Assembly: GCA_917880885.1 (NCBI GenBank)
Contig: OU862910.1
Location: forward strand, 50,955,285-51,019,284
DNA: 64,000 nucleotides
Source of the DNA: Limnephilus marmoratus
Taxonomy: Eukaryota; Arthropoda; Insecta; Trichoptera; Limnephilidae
Direction of reading: 5' to 3'
Part shown: positions 30,301 to 41,145 of the stretch, piece by piece
Numbering within the stretch: position 1 is the stretch's first letter
Layout of the letters: every line of letters starts with the position of its first letter
The notes under the pieces: model-generated
The model's input: only the letters and a program-made list of their open reading frames with translations
What the model was told of the DNA's origin: nothing
The model's database searches: none
Position numbers and translations under genes: made by a program

Positions 30301-31012
30301 GAGGGCATTACCAGAGAAAGCCGGAAATACGTCATTTTCAAAAAAGTTTTTAGACGTATTGACTCTTTTCCACAAAAAATTATAAATGGATTTCGAAAGA
30401 TTGTTCTTTTATCTAGTGAAGTTATGTAATAAATTTTTAGAAATTTTTTAAATTTTTAGTATAATAAGGTTATTCCATAGGTCGTTGGCAGATTTGTTCA
30501 ATTTACAAAAAAGTTTTTGTATTATACCACACCCATTTCAAATAATGTAATCATGCAGTAAAATAAATCAATACATTATCTAGCAGAGTTATGTATTAGA
30601 ATTTTAATTTTAGTTTCAATAAAATCATTAAAAAATATGTACGTACATGTGTTTCTTGACGAAAATTGGTCCATTTGTGTATTTATTTGCGCACTTACAA
30701 ACTAATATATTTCAATGTTTTTAACATTCTTATTAAATTTAGACATTATTGAAAAATGATAAATACTTATAATCAAAAAATAACTACAAAAAGTACACTA
30801 TTTTAATAGTTTTATCATCACGCCTTTCAGCATTTTTGGATGAAGGTATAAATTAAAGCTAATTTGGATTGAAATAAATTCGATATTGAGTTATAATTTA
30901 AAAAAGCTGGTACGGAGAATAATTAATCTTTCTCATTGTAACCGCCCTGCACGATCGGAAGAACAACTTTCGACGAAATGTGGATTTTCGTCCGCTGGCT
31001 GGTTAAACGCTC
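30301..31012. mobile_element. TTAA-flanked MITE, copy 3 (uninterrupted)
   Basis: TTAA at 30297-30300 and 31013-31016. Ends GAGGGCATTACCAGAG and GGCTGGTTAAACGCTC. At 712 bp it is the best reference copy. No protein supported. Confidence 0.9.
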
Positions 31013-31016
31013 TTAA

Positions 31017-31840
31017 GTTGTGGGTAAAAGTTTCCATTGATAATTTTTTTTTCTTTTTTATAAAAATAATTATGTCCCAAAATAAATAAACACCACCTTT
31101 GCGCTAAAATCAAGCCAATTGAGAAAATACACATGTATTTCTTGTGTATTCCTCATCTCATAACCAAATTTCGATGTTGAATTTAAAATATACGACTGAT
31201 CGGTTTGGAGCGATCGAGTTGATCTTTGTTCATTTTACAATGTAATTAATGAATTAGCTTTCGAGTTTGAGAATCTCCGCTGAGCAGGCAACTTAACTGA
31301 AGAGCTTTCCATTGATTTGAAACGTATACATACATACATGATATCTACTTGTGCTCCTATAGGTACCAGCTGACAGTTGACTGCAGACCGCTGACTATTA
31401 TACTGCGGATCTCTCGCTGGGTGGTCCTCCACACAGACACACATACACAGCTATAACCTCGTCAGAACAGCTTTCAACTGTCATTTTGTTGGTGGAGTGA
31501 GACGAATACATTCACTGAAGCAGTTGCTTTGGTGACAGTGGCGTATCGTGGGCAGTGAGAATGATAACTATCTACTAGTTCTGTGAACAGTAAACCTCGT
31601 TACAAAAAAGTATTTTCCCTCATCTCTCAATGAAAACCAAAAATTACTCTGAAATCATTATATGTAATCATAGACTTAAAATACAAGGTTTTTGAAGTAA
31701 AATTTCTTCACGCACGCTTGATTTGGGGAGTAAGCTGGTGAATGCGTGACGAGAGCGTTACGAAAAGCGAGGCGAACAGTAATTGAGAGGGAGTTATAAG
31801 TTAGTGAAGATAGAAAGAGAGAGAGTTACGTTTCGTATTA
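31017..31840. other. Interval with a repeat fragment and GA-rich DNA
   Basis: 31690-31780 is a reverse relative of 19150-19320. 31785-31835 is GA-rich and continues after the MITE. No gene supported in 31017-31690. Confidence 0.4.
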
Positions 31841-31995
31841 GGGAACGTACCCATACTACGTGACCAACTTTTTGCAATTTTTAACCCCCCCCCCGGTGAC
31901 CAAAAACCTAAGCCCGCCGCTTCTCATTTGTACCAAGCGTGACATTTTGAAGACCCCCCCCCCCTAAACGTGTCACGTAGTATGGGTACGTTCCC
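31841..31995. mobile_element. Poly-G MITE, copy c (TSD TTA)
   Basis: TIRs GGGAACGTACCCATACTACG and complement. TTA at 31838-31840 and 31996-31998. C-runs at 31885-31893 and 31955-31964 (the element is reversed relative to copy b). Confidence 0.9.
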
Positions 31996-31998
31996 TTA

Positions 31999-32180
31999 CT
32001 GTAGGGGCAAGAGAGAGAGGTGCGAGTACACATTTTCTTTCTCGCTTTCTCTCATAGCCAGTTACGTTTCGTATATCTAAGACACAGTGCAGGCCTATTG
32101 TCTGTATCACACTGTAGGAGTAAGAGAGAGCAGTGCGCGCGCACATTTTCTTTCTCTCTTCCTATCATATAGACTATAGA
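31999..32180. repeat. Two diverged tandem units, GA- and CT-rich
   Basis: CTGTAGGGGCAAGAGAGAGA...ACACATTTTCTTTCTCGC and CTGTAGGAGTAAGAGAGAGC...GCACATTTTCTTTCTCTC, about 110 bp apart. Function unknown. Confidence 0.55.
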
Positions 32181-33305
32181 TGGAGCTAAAGAAGTTTTAC
32201 TTCAGTTATGTGGTCCAAAGCACACTCGTATTTTTTTTTATTTTATCAGGTAGGTATTTATTTACCTACTGACAAATTTTAGGATTTCAATTTGTCCAAA
32301 GAAACGTCACTATCTCAAAGACAATATTTTTACAACTTTTTTCAGTCAGGTAGGTGCAATAGACCACAATATTTTAATCAAAATGCGAATAAAAAAATTC
32401 AGATAAACTCGACGATTTCATATTTGCGAAAAGATTATACTGAACCATCAAAACGGCTACCACCATGAACCGGATGTGGAACGTACACACAAATTTACGG
32501 ACAAATGAAATTCAAAAATTTCGAATTACAACAGAACTTTGCTGCGCTCAGACAATTTATTATTATTATTTATTATTCTCCTATTTTTTGCATTTTGTTT
32601 TTCCTGTTAAGCACTTGCATACTGCTTACTAACAACGTATGCATGGACACTGGAGGTCTAGATTCGTTCAAAATAAATAAATGTAGCTTCGTTTAACAAA
32701 AAAAAATTAGAATCTTGCGAGAGCCTTGAAGGAGTAACCATCAGTTACTTATACCAGGGCGGGTAAGAGGTGGATTACCTCCACTGCGCTCAGTCAACAA
32801 TTTTGTATTTTTTTTTGTAGTGGCACTTTTAATTTTTGAATGTCAGTAATGTCATATGTCAGTAATTTTATATGTCAGTAATTTTTTAAACTGCAAATGT
32901 ACACAAATTAAAATAATAAATTTGATACGCCTCTGGATTGATAAACTTTGCTTCATCTCTTGAAATGTCAGATATCGGATCAGGGAGGAATGGAGGGTCA
33001 ATTTTAGGCTTTTAAAATAAAATAATGTATATACGGCAGAAGGGATGGAAATAAGGCAAGGGGGATGACAGATTGATTAAGAAAACGGTCGGTGGGAATC
33101 AACCCAGAGGACCTCGAGAACACAAAGTGAATTGCCTGGGAAATACAAGAAAAAAACCGTTGATTTCTTTGCGAACGGTAAATAACATTTCGGCGAAATT
33201 CCGTGGATGTTATTAGGTATTTGAGTATAAAACAATATGTACTAATTAAGTGAAATCACTATTTTCATATTAGAAGCGAAAGTGCAAGCCGATAATAATA
33301 ATAAT
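32181..33305. other. Interval without supported genes
   Basis: 32600-32660 (CACTTGCATACTGCTTACTA) is similar to 10797-10840 (CACTTGCATACTGCTCGCTA), a shared repeat fragment. 33280-33305 is an AAT run that belongs to the hairpin-type repeat end continuing at 34171. No gene. Confidence 0.4.
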
Positions 33306-33317
33306 TGTATATTTGTA

Positions 33318-34158
33318 CAAGTTTAACAAGTCTGTTCAGCTCCTTGCTTATGCTGACGATATAGATATCATCGCACGCTCAGAATATGAACTAAAATCGG
33401 CGTTTAAAAGCTTAGCTACGTCGGCAAGGAACATGGGATTGGTCATCAACGAGGGGAAGACAAAATATATGCCCGTACATGGACGCCAGAAACCACCAAG
33501 TATACAGATAGATAATTATACATTTGAAACTGTCAACGATTTTGTATATCTCGGTACTATGGTGACAAATGACAACAATGTATCCAGCGAAATCAAAAGA
33601 AGAATAGTAGCTGCAAATCGATACTACTTTGGGCTACAGAAGCATATGAAATCTCGCCACCTTACCAGAAGAACTAAAGTCCTGCTTTACAAGACCCTTA
33701 TACGACCTGTTCTTATGTATGGTTCGGAATGCTGGACAATCAGTAAGGGTGATGAAGGAGCCCTAGAAAGTTTTGAAAGGAAGGTGCTGCGAAGGATTTA
33801 CGGCCCAGTCTGTGATAATGGAGAGTGGCGTATCAGATACAACCAGGAGCTATACGATCTTTACGAGGACCCTAATATCTCCAAGGAAATCAAAACTGGA
33901 AGACTCAGGTGGGCTGGACATATCCAGAGAATGAGCGAAGGAGATATTCCAAAGCGAATTATGGATGGTGCACCTGGGGGTCGGAGAAGAGTTGAAAGAC
34001 CAAAGCTTCGATGGCTGGATGGAGTGGTGAAGGATGCAAGCACCATCGGCATCCGAAACTGGCGCAACGCAGCACAACACCGACAGTCATGGAGGCAGGC
34101 TCTGCTGGAGGCCAAGACCCGACCTGGGTTGTAGAGCCACAGATGATGATGATGATGA
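33318..34158 (+). pseudogene. Recent RTE-like LINE insertion, C-terminal RT ORF
   Basis: Flanked by the perfect 12-bp duplication TGTATATTTGTA (33306-33317 and 34159-34170). An uninterrupted frame of about 270 codons starts inside the RT domain: LLAYADDIDIIARS (YADD catalytic box), GLVINEGKTKYM, FVYLGTMVT, RPVLMYGSECW, FERKVLRRIYGP, LRWAGHIQRM, and ends EAKTRPGL-stop. The 3' end is (GAT)n (34142-34158). 5'-truncated by incomplete reverse transcription. No stops and a clean TSD indicate a young copy. It sits within a hairpin-type repeat end. Confidence 0.92.
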
Positions 34159-34170
34159 TGTATATTTGTA

Positions 34171-34215
34171 GAGAGCCGTTTTTAGAAAAAAATTACCTCA
34201 AGGGCGCTACAAGCA
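34171..34215 (-). repeat. Hairpin-type repeat end, split by the LINE
   Basis: GAGAGCCGTTTTTAGAAAAA and ATTACCTCAAGGGCGCTAC match 63655-63705. The AAT tail is on the other side of the LINE (33280-33305). Confidence 0.6.
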
Positions 34216-34581
34216 TCGCGCAGCGTGTTGCACCCAGTGACGCAGATTCTATCCTCTGCAGCCGAAGTCCCTCCGTATTGCAAAATAAAAATAAATTTCT
34301 CTTTTTTTTAAACCAACGGATCTAAACCGTCCGACCCACCTCTGACGTCATTTGCAGCCTATTATGACAACTAAGTTGAGGTCACTTGATGCAAAATGAC
34401 ACTTAAAATTTGGTCAGTTTCTCACAATCTTGGGTGTAAAAATATTGACCTGAATTTCTTTTTCTTACTAATTTGCTTTTGGGGTCGTCGTCGTGATTTT
34501 TTTCAAAATTCACGACGACGAGTTTCGAGCCTCACGTGATCAATGGACGACCCCTTTCCGGGAATTTAAAATTTTTTATTT
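34216..34581. other. Unassigned interval with a small inverted repeat
   Basis: GGTCGTCGTCGTGATTTTTT and AAATTCACGACGACGAG (34483-34522) form a local hairpin. No gene supported. Confidence 0.4.
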
Positions 34582-35117
34582 TTAAGGTGAATAACTCGCA
34601 AGAATCCCAAAGCTCCCGTCCAGAGCTAATAAGGGGCCATCCATAAATTACGTCACACATTAAGGGGGGGGGGGGGGGGGGGTTCAAATTGCAATATATG
34701 TGACGTCAACGGGGGTCTCACAATGGTGACGATGTGTGATGTGTGACAGGGACAGGGGGGGTCAAAAGTCATGAAATTCTTGTGACGTAATTTATGGATG
34801 GCCCCTAAGACTATAGCATCCCCAATTAGGGTATGTTTTGAGGCTGAAGTTAGTGGTAAGGGAAAAGAGATGGGGAGGAGGAAGAGGAAGGTAGAGAAGT
34901 ACTTGGCTACTCAGATCTGAACATCAAAGACGTCTAAAGACATTTCTAGCAACATTTCAATTCTGAATGGTGGTCCTACACCAGGGCGATACTGAGAGTA
35001 CCTTGCACCCAAGAACGTGGTACCATTAAGCTAAATTAAATTTATTTACGCACGCCGGGATTTGAACCCGCGTCTCCCGGAATACTAGTCAAAAGTCTTG
35101 CTCCTCGATCACGGAGG
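34582..35117 (-). mobile_element. tRNA-derived SINE, interrupted by a MITE
   Basis: The tRNA-like head is at 35050-35117 (B box as GGATTTGAACCCG on the plus strand; the A box region is poorly kept). The body runs leftward to 34809, and the 3' part (GAATCCCAAAGCTCCCGTCC) lies beyond the MITE at 34633-34805. This shows that the MITE is younger than the SINE. Confidence 0.85.
34633..34805. mobile_element. Second poly-G MITE type (TSD TAA)
   Basis: TIRs GGGGCCATCCATAAATTACG and its complement (about 24 bp). TAA at 34630-34632 and 34806-34808. The interior has an 18-base-plus G run (34664-34682) and GACGTCAACGGGGG. Similar design to the GGGAACGTACCC family but different ends. The TWA target suggests PIF/Harbinger. 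Confidence 0.92.
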
Positions 35118-35689
35118 CGGAAAAGGAGAATATCTTAACTTTGTGACGAACTCGTTGCTGAGCAAAAAAAATATTGAGGTGGGTGTTTAATAAATACTGT
35201 GCTTAATTTAAATTGTCCGTAGGTAGACACATAAATACCGTTAATAATATATTTACGATTTAAAAAAAAAAATTAAAAATAATGTGCGGAGTATCAGTGT
35301 GCTTCTTTAAACCAATAAAAATGACAGGTTGACAATAAAAATCGTTTGATACCGAAATTTAGGATTGTAATAGCTGTTTCACAGCAGGACTTTAGTGCAG
35401 TTTAAATGTTTCTCCTTTACGACGGCCATATTCGGTAGTTGAGCCGTCGTAAAACAATTCCGATTTCGAGGATAACAGTTTAACGATAATGTGCGCTATA
35501 AAAATATCAGATGACGGGAGAGGCTGAGAGGCTGCTGGGAGGCTGCTGGGAGGCTGCTGCGCCCGCCATTAATACACAATATTAAATATTTTTTATTATT
35601 ATTATGTGTCAGACTGAAGAGTAACAGCTTAAAGCCCATTATTTCAGTCAAATTATATAATACTGTTATTTATTTAACGTACACAATTG
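35118..35689. other. Unassigned interval with a short GGCTGCTGGGA repeat
   Basis: 35525-35562 holds three tandem units of about 11 bp (GAGGCTGCTGG). Otherwise no gene or repeat end recognised. Confidence 0.4.
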
Positions 35690-35992
35690 CTAACCCTGTA
35701 GAAATCGCAAGTGCTCCCCATGGTTGAATTGGGCAGCCACGTCTAGAGCCCCAAAATATCTCAAAAAATCCCGACAAACGCGCGCTTAACATTTGTACAC
35801 AGTTAAAATTTGTCACATGAAATCTGGTCGTTTCTTTGAGTTCAACAGCTCGGCCATTCGGTGTTTCTTCCCTTCTACGAGATGTTCACTCCTTCATTTT
35901 CACACAGAGACCCTCCACACAGCATCCCGGGTGACATATGCCCCAAAGGAAATTATTTTCCTTAGGGCCTCCTGTGTGGAGTTAATGTAAAA
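35690..35992 (+). pseudogene. Decayed Jockey-like LINE 3' end with hairpin
   Basis: GGTTGAATTGGGCAGCC, AGCCCCAAAATATC, ACATTTGTACACAGTTAAAA and GTCACATGAAATCTGG follow the order of the 12865-13400 copy with large deletions. The 3' hairpin is excellent: CTCCACACAG pairs with CTGTGTGGAG, and inside it AAAGGAAATTATTTTCCTT folds. Ends in an A-run. Confidence 0.75.
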
Positions 35993-36067
35993 AAAATCAA
36001 CCGAAATGATAAGACATTCACGAAATCCCAAAAATAATAATTTTAAAGAATGTTAGCAATATACACA

Positions 36068-36130
36068 GCGCCCTTGAGGTGATTTTTTCACAAAAACGGC
36101 GCTATACAAGTCATCCAAATATTATTATTA
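36068..36130. repeat. Hairpin-type repeat end, good copy
   Basis: AGCGCCCTTGAGGTGATTTT, TTCACAAAAACGGCGCTATA, then an ATT run. AGCGCC/GGCGCT closes the stem and GTGA/TCAC lies inside. Probably the recognised 3' end of a retroposon family. Confidence 0.65.
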
Positions 36131-36261
36131 TATGTATACACAATACCGGAGACCGTGAAAAATCATGGGATGTTATAATTGTAGGATTTGTAGAGCTGAC
36201 AATATTTATAAAAATATATTTTCCTCGGAATCACTGCCTTTCAAAAGAAGAAATTTACCTA

Positions 36262-37028
36262 TCCAATGTTTTATTTTATTTTATTTTATTTTATTTTTTA
36301 TTTTATTTATTTTTTATTTTTTTTTGTGCATTACAGATTGATTTAATCCTATTACAATACACATAATATATACATGACAAAAGAAATTACAAAATTACAA
36401 AAATACATATTTTAGAGTCCTTGCCTAAAATTATTCTTGAAACCTTCAAGACTAATGTTGAAAATGTCAAGAGACCTAGAAATATCATTTAGCAGCACCA
36501 TACCTCTTGTCATGCTATGTTGGGCCACAACGTCTGTTCTGCCATGACAACATTCTGTACGAACAATTTATAGCATTCTAAGAGGTATGGGCTGTCAATG
36601 TAATAGTTTATAATTTTGAAAGCTGTGACTGTTAGGGTGTCATTCCTTCTAGAATGGAGACTTTCGAAGCGCGTTTCAGATAGCAAATCTAGATGATGCA
36701 TAAATCGCGGGTATTCACCATGCATTCTCATATAAAGATACCTTAGAAACTTTTTTTGGATTTGTTCTAATAAATCTATGTATTTTTGCTGGTATGGGGC
36801 CCAAACAGCAGAAGCGTATTCTAATTTTGATCGTATAATGCAGTTAAACATCGATGTCATTGCTTCGGGCTTGGAAAATTGTTTACTTATTCTTATCACA
36901 AATCCAAGAAGTTTGTAACACGATGATGTCAACTCCACTATATGATCTGAAAAGTAAGTTTGGGATCGAATGTAACCCCGAGGTCCTTGATGAATTTTAC
37001 TGATGACAAGTAAATTGTTAAATGTTAG
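36262..37028 (-). pseudogene. Jockey-group LINE, C-terminal part with poly-A
   Basis: A TTTTA-rich run (36262-36330) is the tail. The minus-strand frame (36938-36510) encodes SKLEYASAVWAPYQQKYIDL, EQIQKKFLRYLY and a SLHSRRNDTLTV block. Upstream, DLGVTFDPKLTF is readable in a different frame, so at least two compensating frameshifts exist between 36930 and 37000. 5'-truncated near 37028. Confidence 0.8.
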
Positions 37029-37260
37029 TAAACTATGGTAAAAAATTATGGGATCTGTCTCATAACGTTATAAAAATTCAAGACATGTTAATCAAAAATG
37101 TGTACACTTGTTCACTCTTTGCTTATCTATAGAATTATAGTTGGGAAGGATCTTGCAAAAACAATCTAATCTCGCCAAAACTTTCGCAAAAAATCACCAG
37201 AAAAGTAATACTAAAAAAAAAATTACCTTCTCAACAGAATCCTTCATATCAGATTCGCTC
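37029..37260. other. Unassigned interval; a 45-bp piece recurs at 39760
   Basis: 37235-37280 is similar, reversed, to 39757-39805 (ATTGTATTGTCCATTTTGAG). No gene. Confidence 0.4.
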
Positions 37261-37280
37261 AAAATGGACAATACAATTTT

Positions 37281-37529
37281 GTTTTTTGAAGAGTTTTATT
37301 AAATGTACATTTGTTACTTAAATTTAATTTTTCCGCGACCGATTTCGATGCAACCGTATCATTCACGAGCAGAATTAAAGTTAGTTTTAATTCTGCTCGT
37401 GAATGATACGGTTGTATCGAAACCGGTCGCGGAAAAATTAAATTTAAGTAACAAATGTACATTTAATAAAACTCTTCAAAAAACAAAATATCTAGAAATT
37501 GTTACATAGTTAATGCCCAAGAAATACAA
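37281..37529. mobile_element. Palindromic insertion with 20-bp TSD, hammerhead-like arms
   Basis: The flanking 20-bp repeat AAAATGGACAATACAATTTT occurs at 37261-37280 and 37530-37549. The insert holds a palindrome with about 98-bp arms (37281-37378 and 37386-37483) and a 45-bp tail. The arms contain GATACGGTTGTATCGAAAC followed by CGGTC, so GAAAC and the self-complementary ACCGGT are kept, but the CTGANGA box is not canonical. TSDs this long imply target-primed insertion. A Penelope-like origin is possible. Confidence 0.7.
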
Positions 37530-37549
37530 AAAATGGACAATACAATTTT

Positions 37550-38144
37550 AATCTTTCCAGTACCAAATTAATGTCGATGACACATTTAAGCAAGCTTCCA
37601 ATATAAAAATGTGTAAAGAAAAAAATTACACAGGATATCAAGAATTTTACAAGCTTATAAGAAATGGAAATCAATTTATTGCACCTAATTTTAAAACAAC
37701 TCAAATGCAAAACCATTAGGTATATTTACCAAGCCGTAAAAAACTATAATAAACCCTTCTGAATTGCGCTGAATGGTCATCCAATCTAAAGAAATAAATA
37801 AACGTTAAATTAAAAAAAAACTTATAATAAATACTTCGTACAAAACATATTATAAAAACATACCTACCCTACAATCTATGTAAGAATCATAGCTCCCTTA
37901 TCAGAGTTATCAGGCACAAGAGCTCCTCTTTTCTGATAAGGTATACATAACCCATCGCTCAGGGAGTGGAAAACACAAACCTGCAATAGCCATCCCAAGC
38001 CAAGGTGTGAGCTACCGTGCTCAGGCTGAATGTCCTGGGGAACAGCGTCACGAACGGTGCCTCCGAGAAACAAGGTCGCATCTAGGAGTATTTAGACCTC
38101 ACTCCAGCACTCAGGGCTCTGCTGGAGTGGACCTTCTATTTCCC
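37550..38144. other. Interval without supported genes
   Basis: AT-rich to 37870, then GC-richer to 38110 with no recognisable domain in any frame. Confidence 0.35.
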
Positions 38145-38735
38145 TGGTAACTCGTGGGATAAAAAAATTGGACCATTCTAAAACTAGGGGCCTTTTGGAA
38201 ACCTAGGAGTGCTGAGGCCACCTCTGTGGATTTCCTTCCTGGGGCCCTAAGAGGAACTAAGAGGAGAAACCGTGGAAAGGTGAGCTGAGGCCACCTCCAT
38301 GAACTCTTCCCTTGTGGGGCCTTCAAGGAACCAAGGGGAAGGGCACCCTTCCAGCGCGGGGCCTTTGTGGAACCAAGGAGTGAAGTGGAGAGATGATGTC
38401 CTCTTCCCATGTGGGGCCTTCGAGGAACCATGTAGGAGTAAAGAGGAGAAATGAGGCCATCTTGGTGAACTCTTCCTCTGTGGGGCCTTAAAGGAACCAA
38501 GGAGGAGAGATTAAGTTCTCTTCCCTTCTGGGGCCCTCGGGGAACCAAGGTGGAGTGGACTCTTCCCTTGTGGGGCCTTTAGGGAACCAAGGGGAGGTGG
38601 ACTCTCCGTCGTGGAGCATTCGGGGAACTAAGGAGTGGAGAGGAGAGATGAAACCCTCTTCCGTCGTGGGGCCTTCAGGGAACCAAGGAGGAGTGAAGAG
38701 GGGAAATGAGACCTGGGAAGACACATTGTCGGACC
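38145..38735. repeat. Degenerate minisatellite of GTGGGGCCTTCAGGGAACCA units
   Basis: About nine units of variable length (40-75 bp), each with TCTTCCC, TGTGGGGCCTT and GGAACCAAGGAG. On the minus strand long frames persist in two registers and give repeats such as WFPEGPTREE and LVPRRPHMGR. Locally GC-rich against its surroundings. It could be a non-coding satellite or the repetitive exon of an unknown gene; nothing else supports an exon. Confidence 0.75.
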
Positions 38736-39044
38736 AGAAGATACAGCTTCATTTCGAATGACAATCCTGGTGAACTTTATAAAAGGGACTGGATTACTGT
38801 CAAAGGAATGAGGTAAAATGGGAGATAGTACAATGGGTCTATGGCCTAAGTGCTCTCGGGAACTATATACATGACCAATGATGACCTTAAATATAATATT
38901 TTGTAAAATATATATTTATAAATGTCAATTCATATTGTTAATATTACAATAAAAAATGAAACAAATCTTACATTCGGTGACCGAAAAACTAAGAATCAAT
39001 TCAACTTAATATCTCCTTTGATGTCAATAAAAGTGATGAAATAT
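38736..39044. other. Unassigned interval
   Basis: No gene or repeat end recognised. Confidence 0.35.
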
Positions 39045-39185
39045 ATATATAAAAAAATTGGTTAAACATGTTACGTTAGGTTAGGTTATAGGCTATTTTT
39101 CAATTATTTTTTTTTTCGTAGCTTTAAATTACTTTTCAAAGAGGTGTTGAGTAGAGTTGATTCTGAGTTGCCATGGAAACGTTAC
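39045..39185. repeat. Dispersed repeat, copy 2 (empty hAT site)
   Basis: GTTACGTTAGGTTAGGTTAT, CAAAGAGGTGTTGAGTAGAG and TTGATTCTGAGTTGCCATGG match both sides of the hAT-like insertion at 13735-14002 with nothing between them. Confidence 0.75.
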
Positions 39186-40228
39186 ATTCATAATAATCAT
39201 CCAAGAATAATTAGTATTATACTATCGAAAGTTATTAATACCTTAGCGACTGCGGTTGAATTTAAGAATCCGGCTTCGAACGCATGTCTGCCGTCGCGCC
39301 TTACCCGTCGCACCATATAAACATCCGTGTACGTGGATTTTCAGGCATAGCTACCGTTGTAATTCGATGTCTAATTCAAGAATTCGTCACAAGATGTCGC
39401 CACTTTCGTCGGCAAGAGGCACAGGAACGTGCCCTTCCTAGGTATAAGTTCTACGAATTTGTGAACCTGGAATTGGAGTATCTCCAGGATTTCGAACGAT
39501 TGACGGTAATACTCATTTGTATCAAGCGGCTGAATAGTACATATGACGTCCTCTCCCGTCCCGGTTACTTTTTCGCGGTGACTAGCTATCACTGGTTGAC
39601 ACGTTGACAGTGGATAAGAGGAATGGGCTGATTTTGGAATCAGTTCCTATTGGATTTACAAAATGATCAGCAACACTAACTGGGCGAAGCCGAACCAAAA
39701 GCCACCCGCAGGGCCCAGCAGTAAAAACCTGCGGAGCAGATTTTTAACTGCTAGTCAATGATTAATATTGTATTGTCCATTTTGAGTGAATCGGATGTAA
39801 AGGATTATCAAGTGGAAGACTGGAAGATAATGATTCCAGGAATTGCAATAACTACCAAGGATAGGTCCGCCGGGACACATCAATCATCTCCTATCTAAGT
39901 CTGTGTGGTTGTTAACGGATGTTTGTTGTTTGTTAGCCCAACGCAATAATTATCTGAAATGCCCTCCGCACTTATCTTTAATCTCGACGGAATGCAACCA
40001 ACGGATGCTGCGAAGTCATTGCGTTACGAGTCTGGAAACAATGCTTTCATATATTATAATTATAATATAAAAGGAGTAGCTTTTATAAGATTGTTTCTTT
40101 AATTACTTGTACTTTTAACTCACGAAAGATGCCTAAGTTCCCTATTTATCGAATTCTTCAGCCCATATTTTATAAATAAAAATACAAAAAAGTAAAATAG
40201 CGCATCCGTAGGTACTAGATATTTGCTA
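39186..40228. other. Interval without confident genes
   Basis: A 107-codon frame at 39284-39607 (RCLIQEFVTRCRHFRRQEAQ and following) overlaps two other open frames. I do not recognise it. 39700-39745 contains CCGCAGGG...CCTGCGGAG, a small hairpin. Confidence 0.3.
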
Positions 40229-40895
40229 TAGTCTGTCAAAAAAGAGTAGAAAATATAAAAACTTGAACTACTAAATTTGTAGACTGGCAACACCAATTTA
40301 ACTGTCAAATATTTTTTTGAAGTGCAATGACACTGAATGTATAGAACACAGTAAACCACATTTTAAAAAACATTTTTTCTTCATGACATAAAATTGATTA
40401 AAAGGTGATTTATAAAGCGATTTGCTTTAATTTAATTTAACATAAATTTGAATTTAATAGAAAGGAAGAATCACTAATGGTGAGTTTAGTAACACTACTT
40501 TTAGATCTGCTGAATGAGTTAAATATATTCAGATATAAAATTAGAGACATGATCTAAAGCCCAGCCAACGCTAGGTACTTTATCAAGTATTAAATAAATG
40601 TGAGCAATTTCTAAACTGTGCTTTATATTTTATTACATTATAGTTATTCTTCATTATGTTAACACAAAATTGCAAAGGTATAATAATAATAAACCTACAC
40701 GCAATTCTAATTTTGAGATCGGCGGGTATCTATACTGCATGAAAAAATATTTTTTCCACTATTATGCCTTTTTAATTTTTTATAAAAATGTAGGTTACAC
40801 AGCTTTACTTTAACACCATGAGTTATGTGTTTAGTATTGCCAATTGAACAACAGTGGCGCCCTCATATATTTTCTACTCTTATTTGACAGACTAT
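40229..40895. mobile_element. TA-flanked MITE, copy 2 (reversed)
   Basis: Reverse complement of 22680-23348 with few differences. TIRs AGTCTGTCAAAAAAGAGTAG and complement of AGTCTGTCAAATAAGAGTAG, next to TATA on both sides. Confidence 0.82.
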
Positions 40896-41145
40896 ATACG
40901 ATTTGATTTTTTTTTATATATTCTGTTTGATCAAGCTTTTTTACGTCGAATTCAAAATTGTTTTGTATGAAAAGGCCGCGCAGTCATCATAAAAAGTCAG
41001 TAAATAAGGACGGGCTGTTTCACGATTCATCAAATTTAAAGTTAAAAATCTAGTTGTGTGAAAGTTATATCCAAGTTCTGTTTTAATTTCATCATGAACC
41101 GGTTGTTTCGCAGCACTTAGATAATGAATTGAAGCAGGCGCGTTC

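Noticed and set aside
37259..37509. Two nearly identical proteins on opposite strands
   Set aside because: Both are translations of the two arms of one palindrome, not genes.
39060..39090. TTAGG-type telomeric repeat
   Set aside because: Only two adjacent TTAGG units (GTTAGGTTAGGTT) within a dispersed repeat; not a telomeric array.
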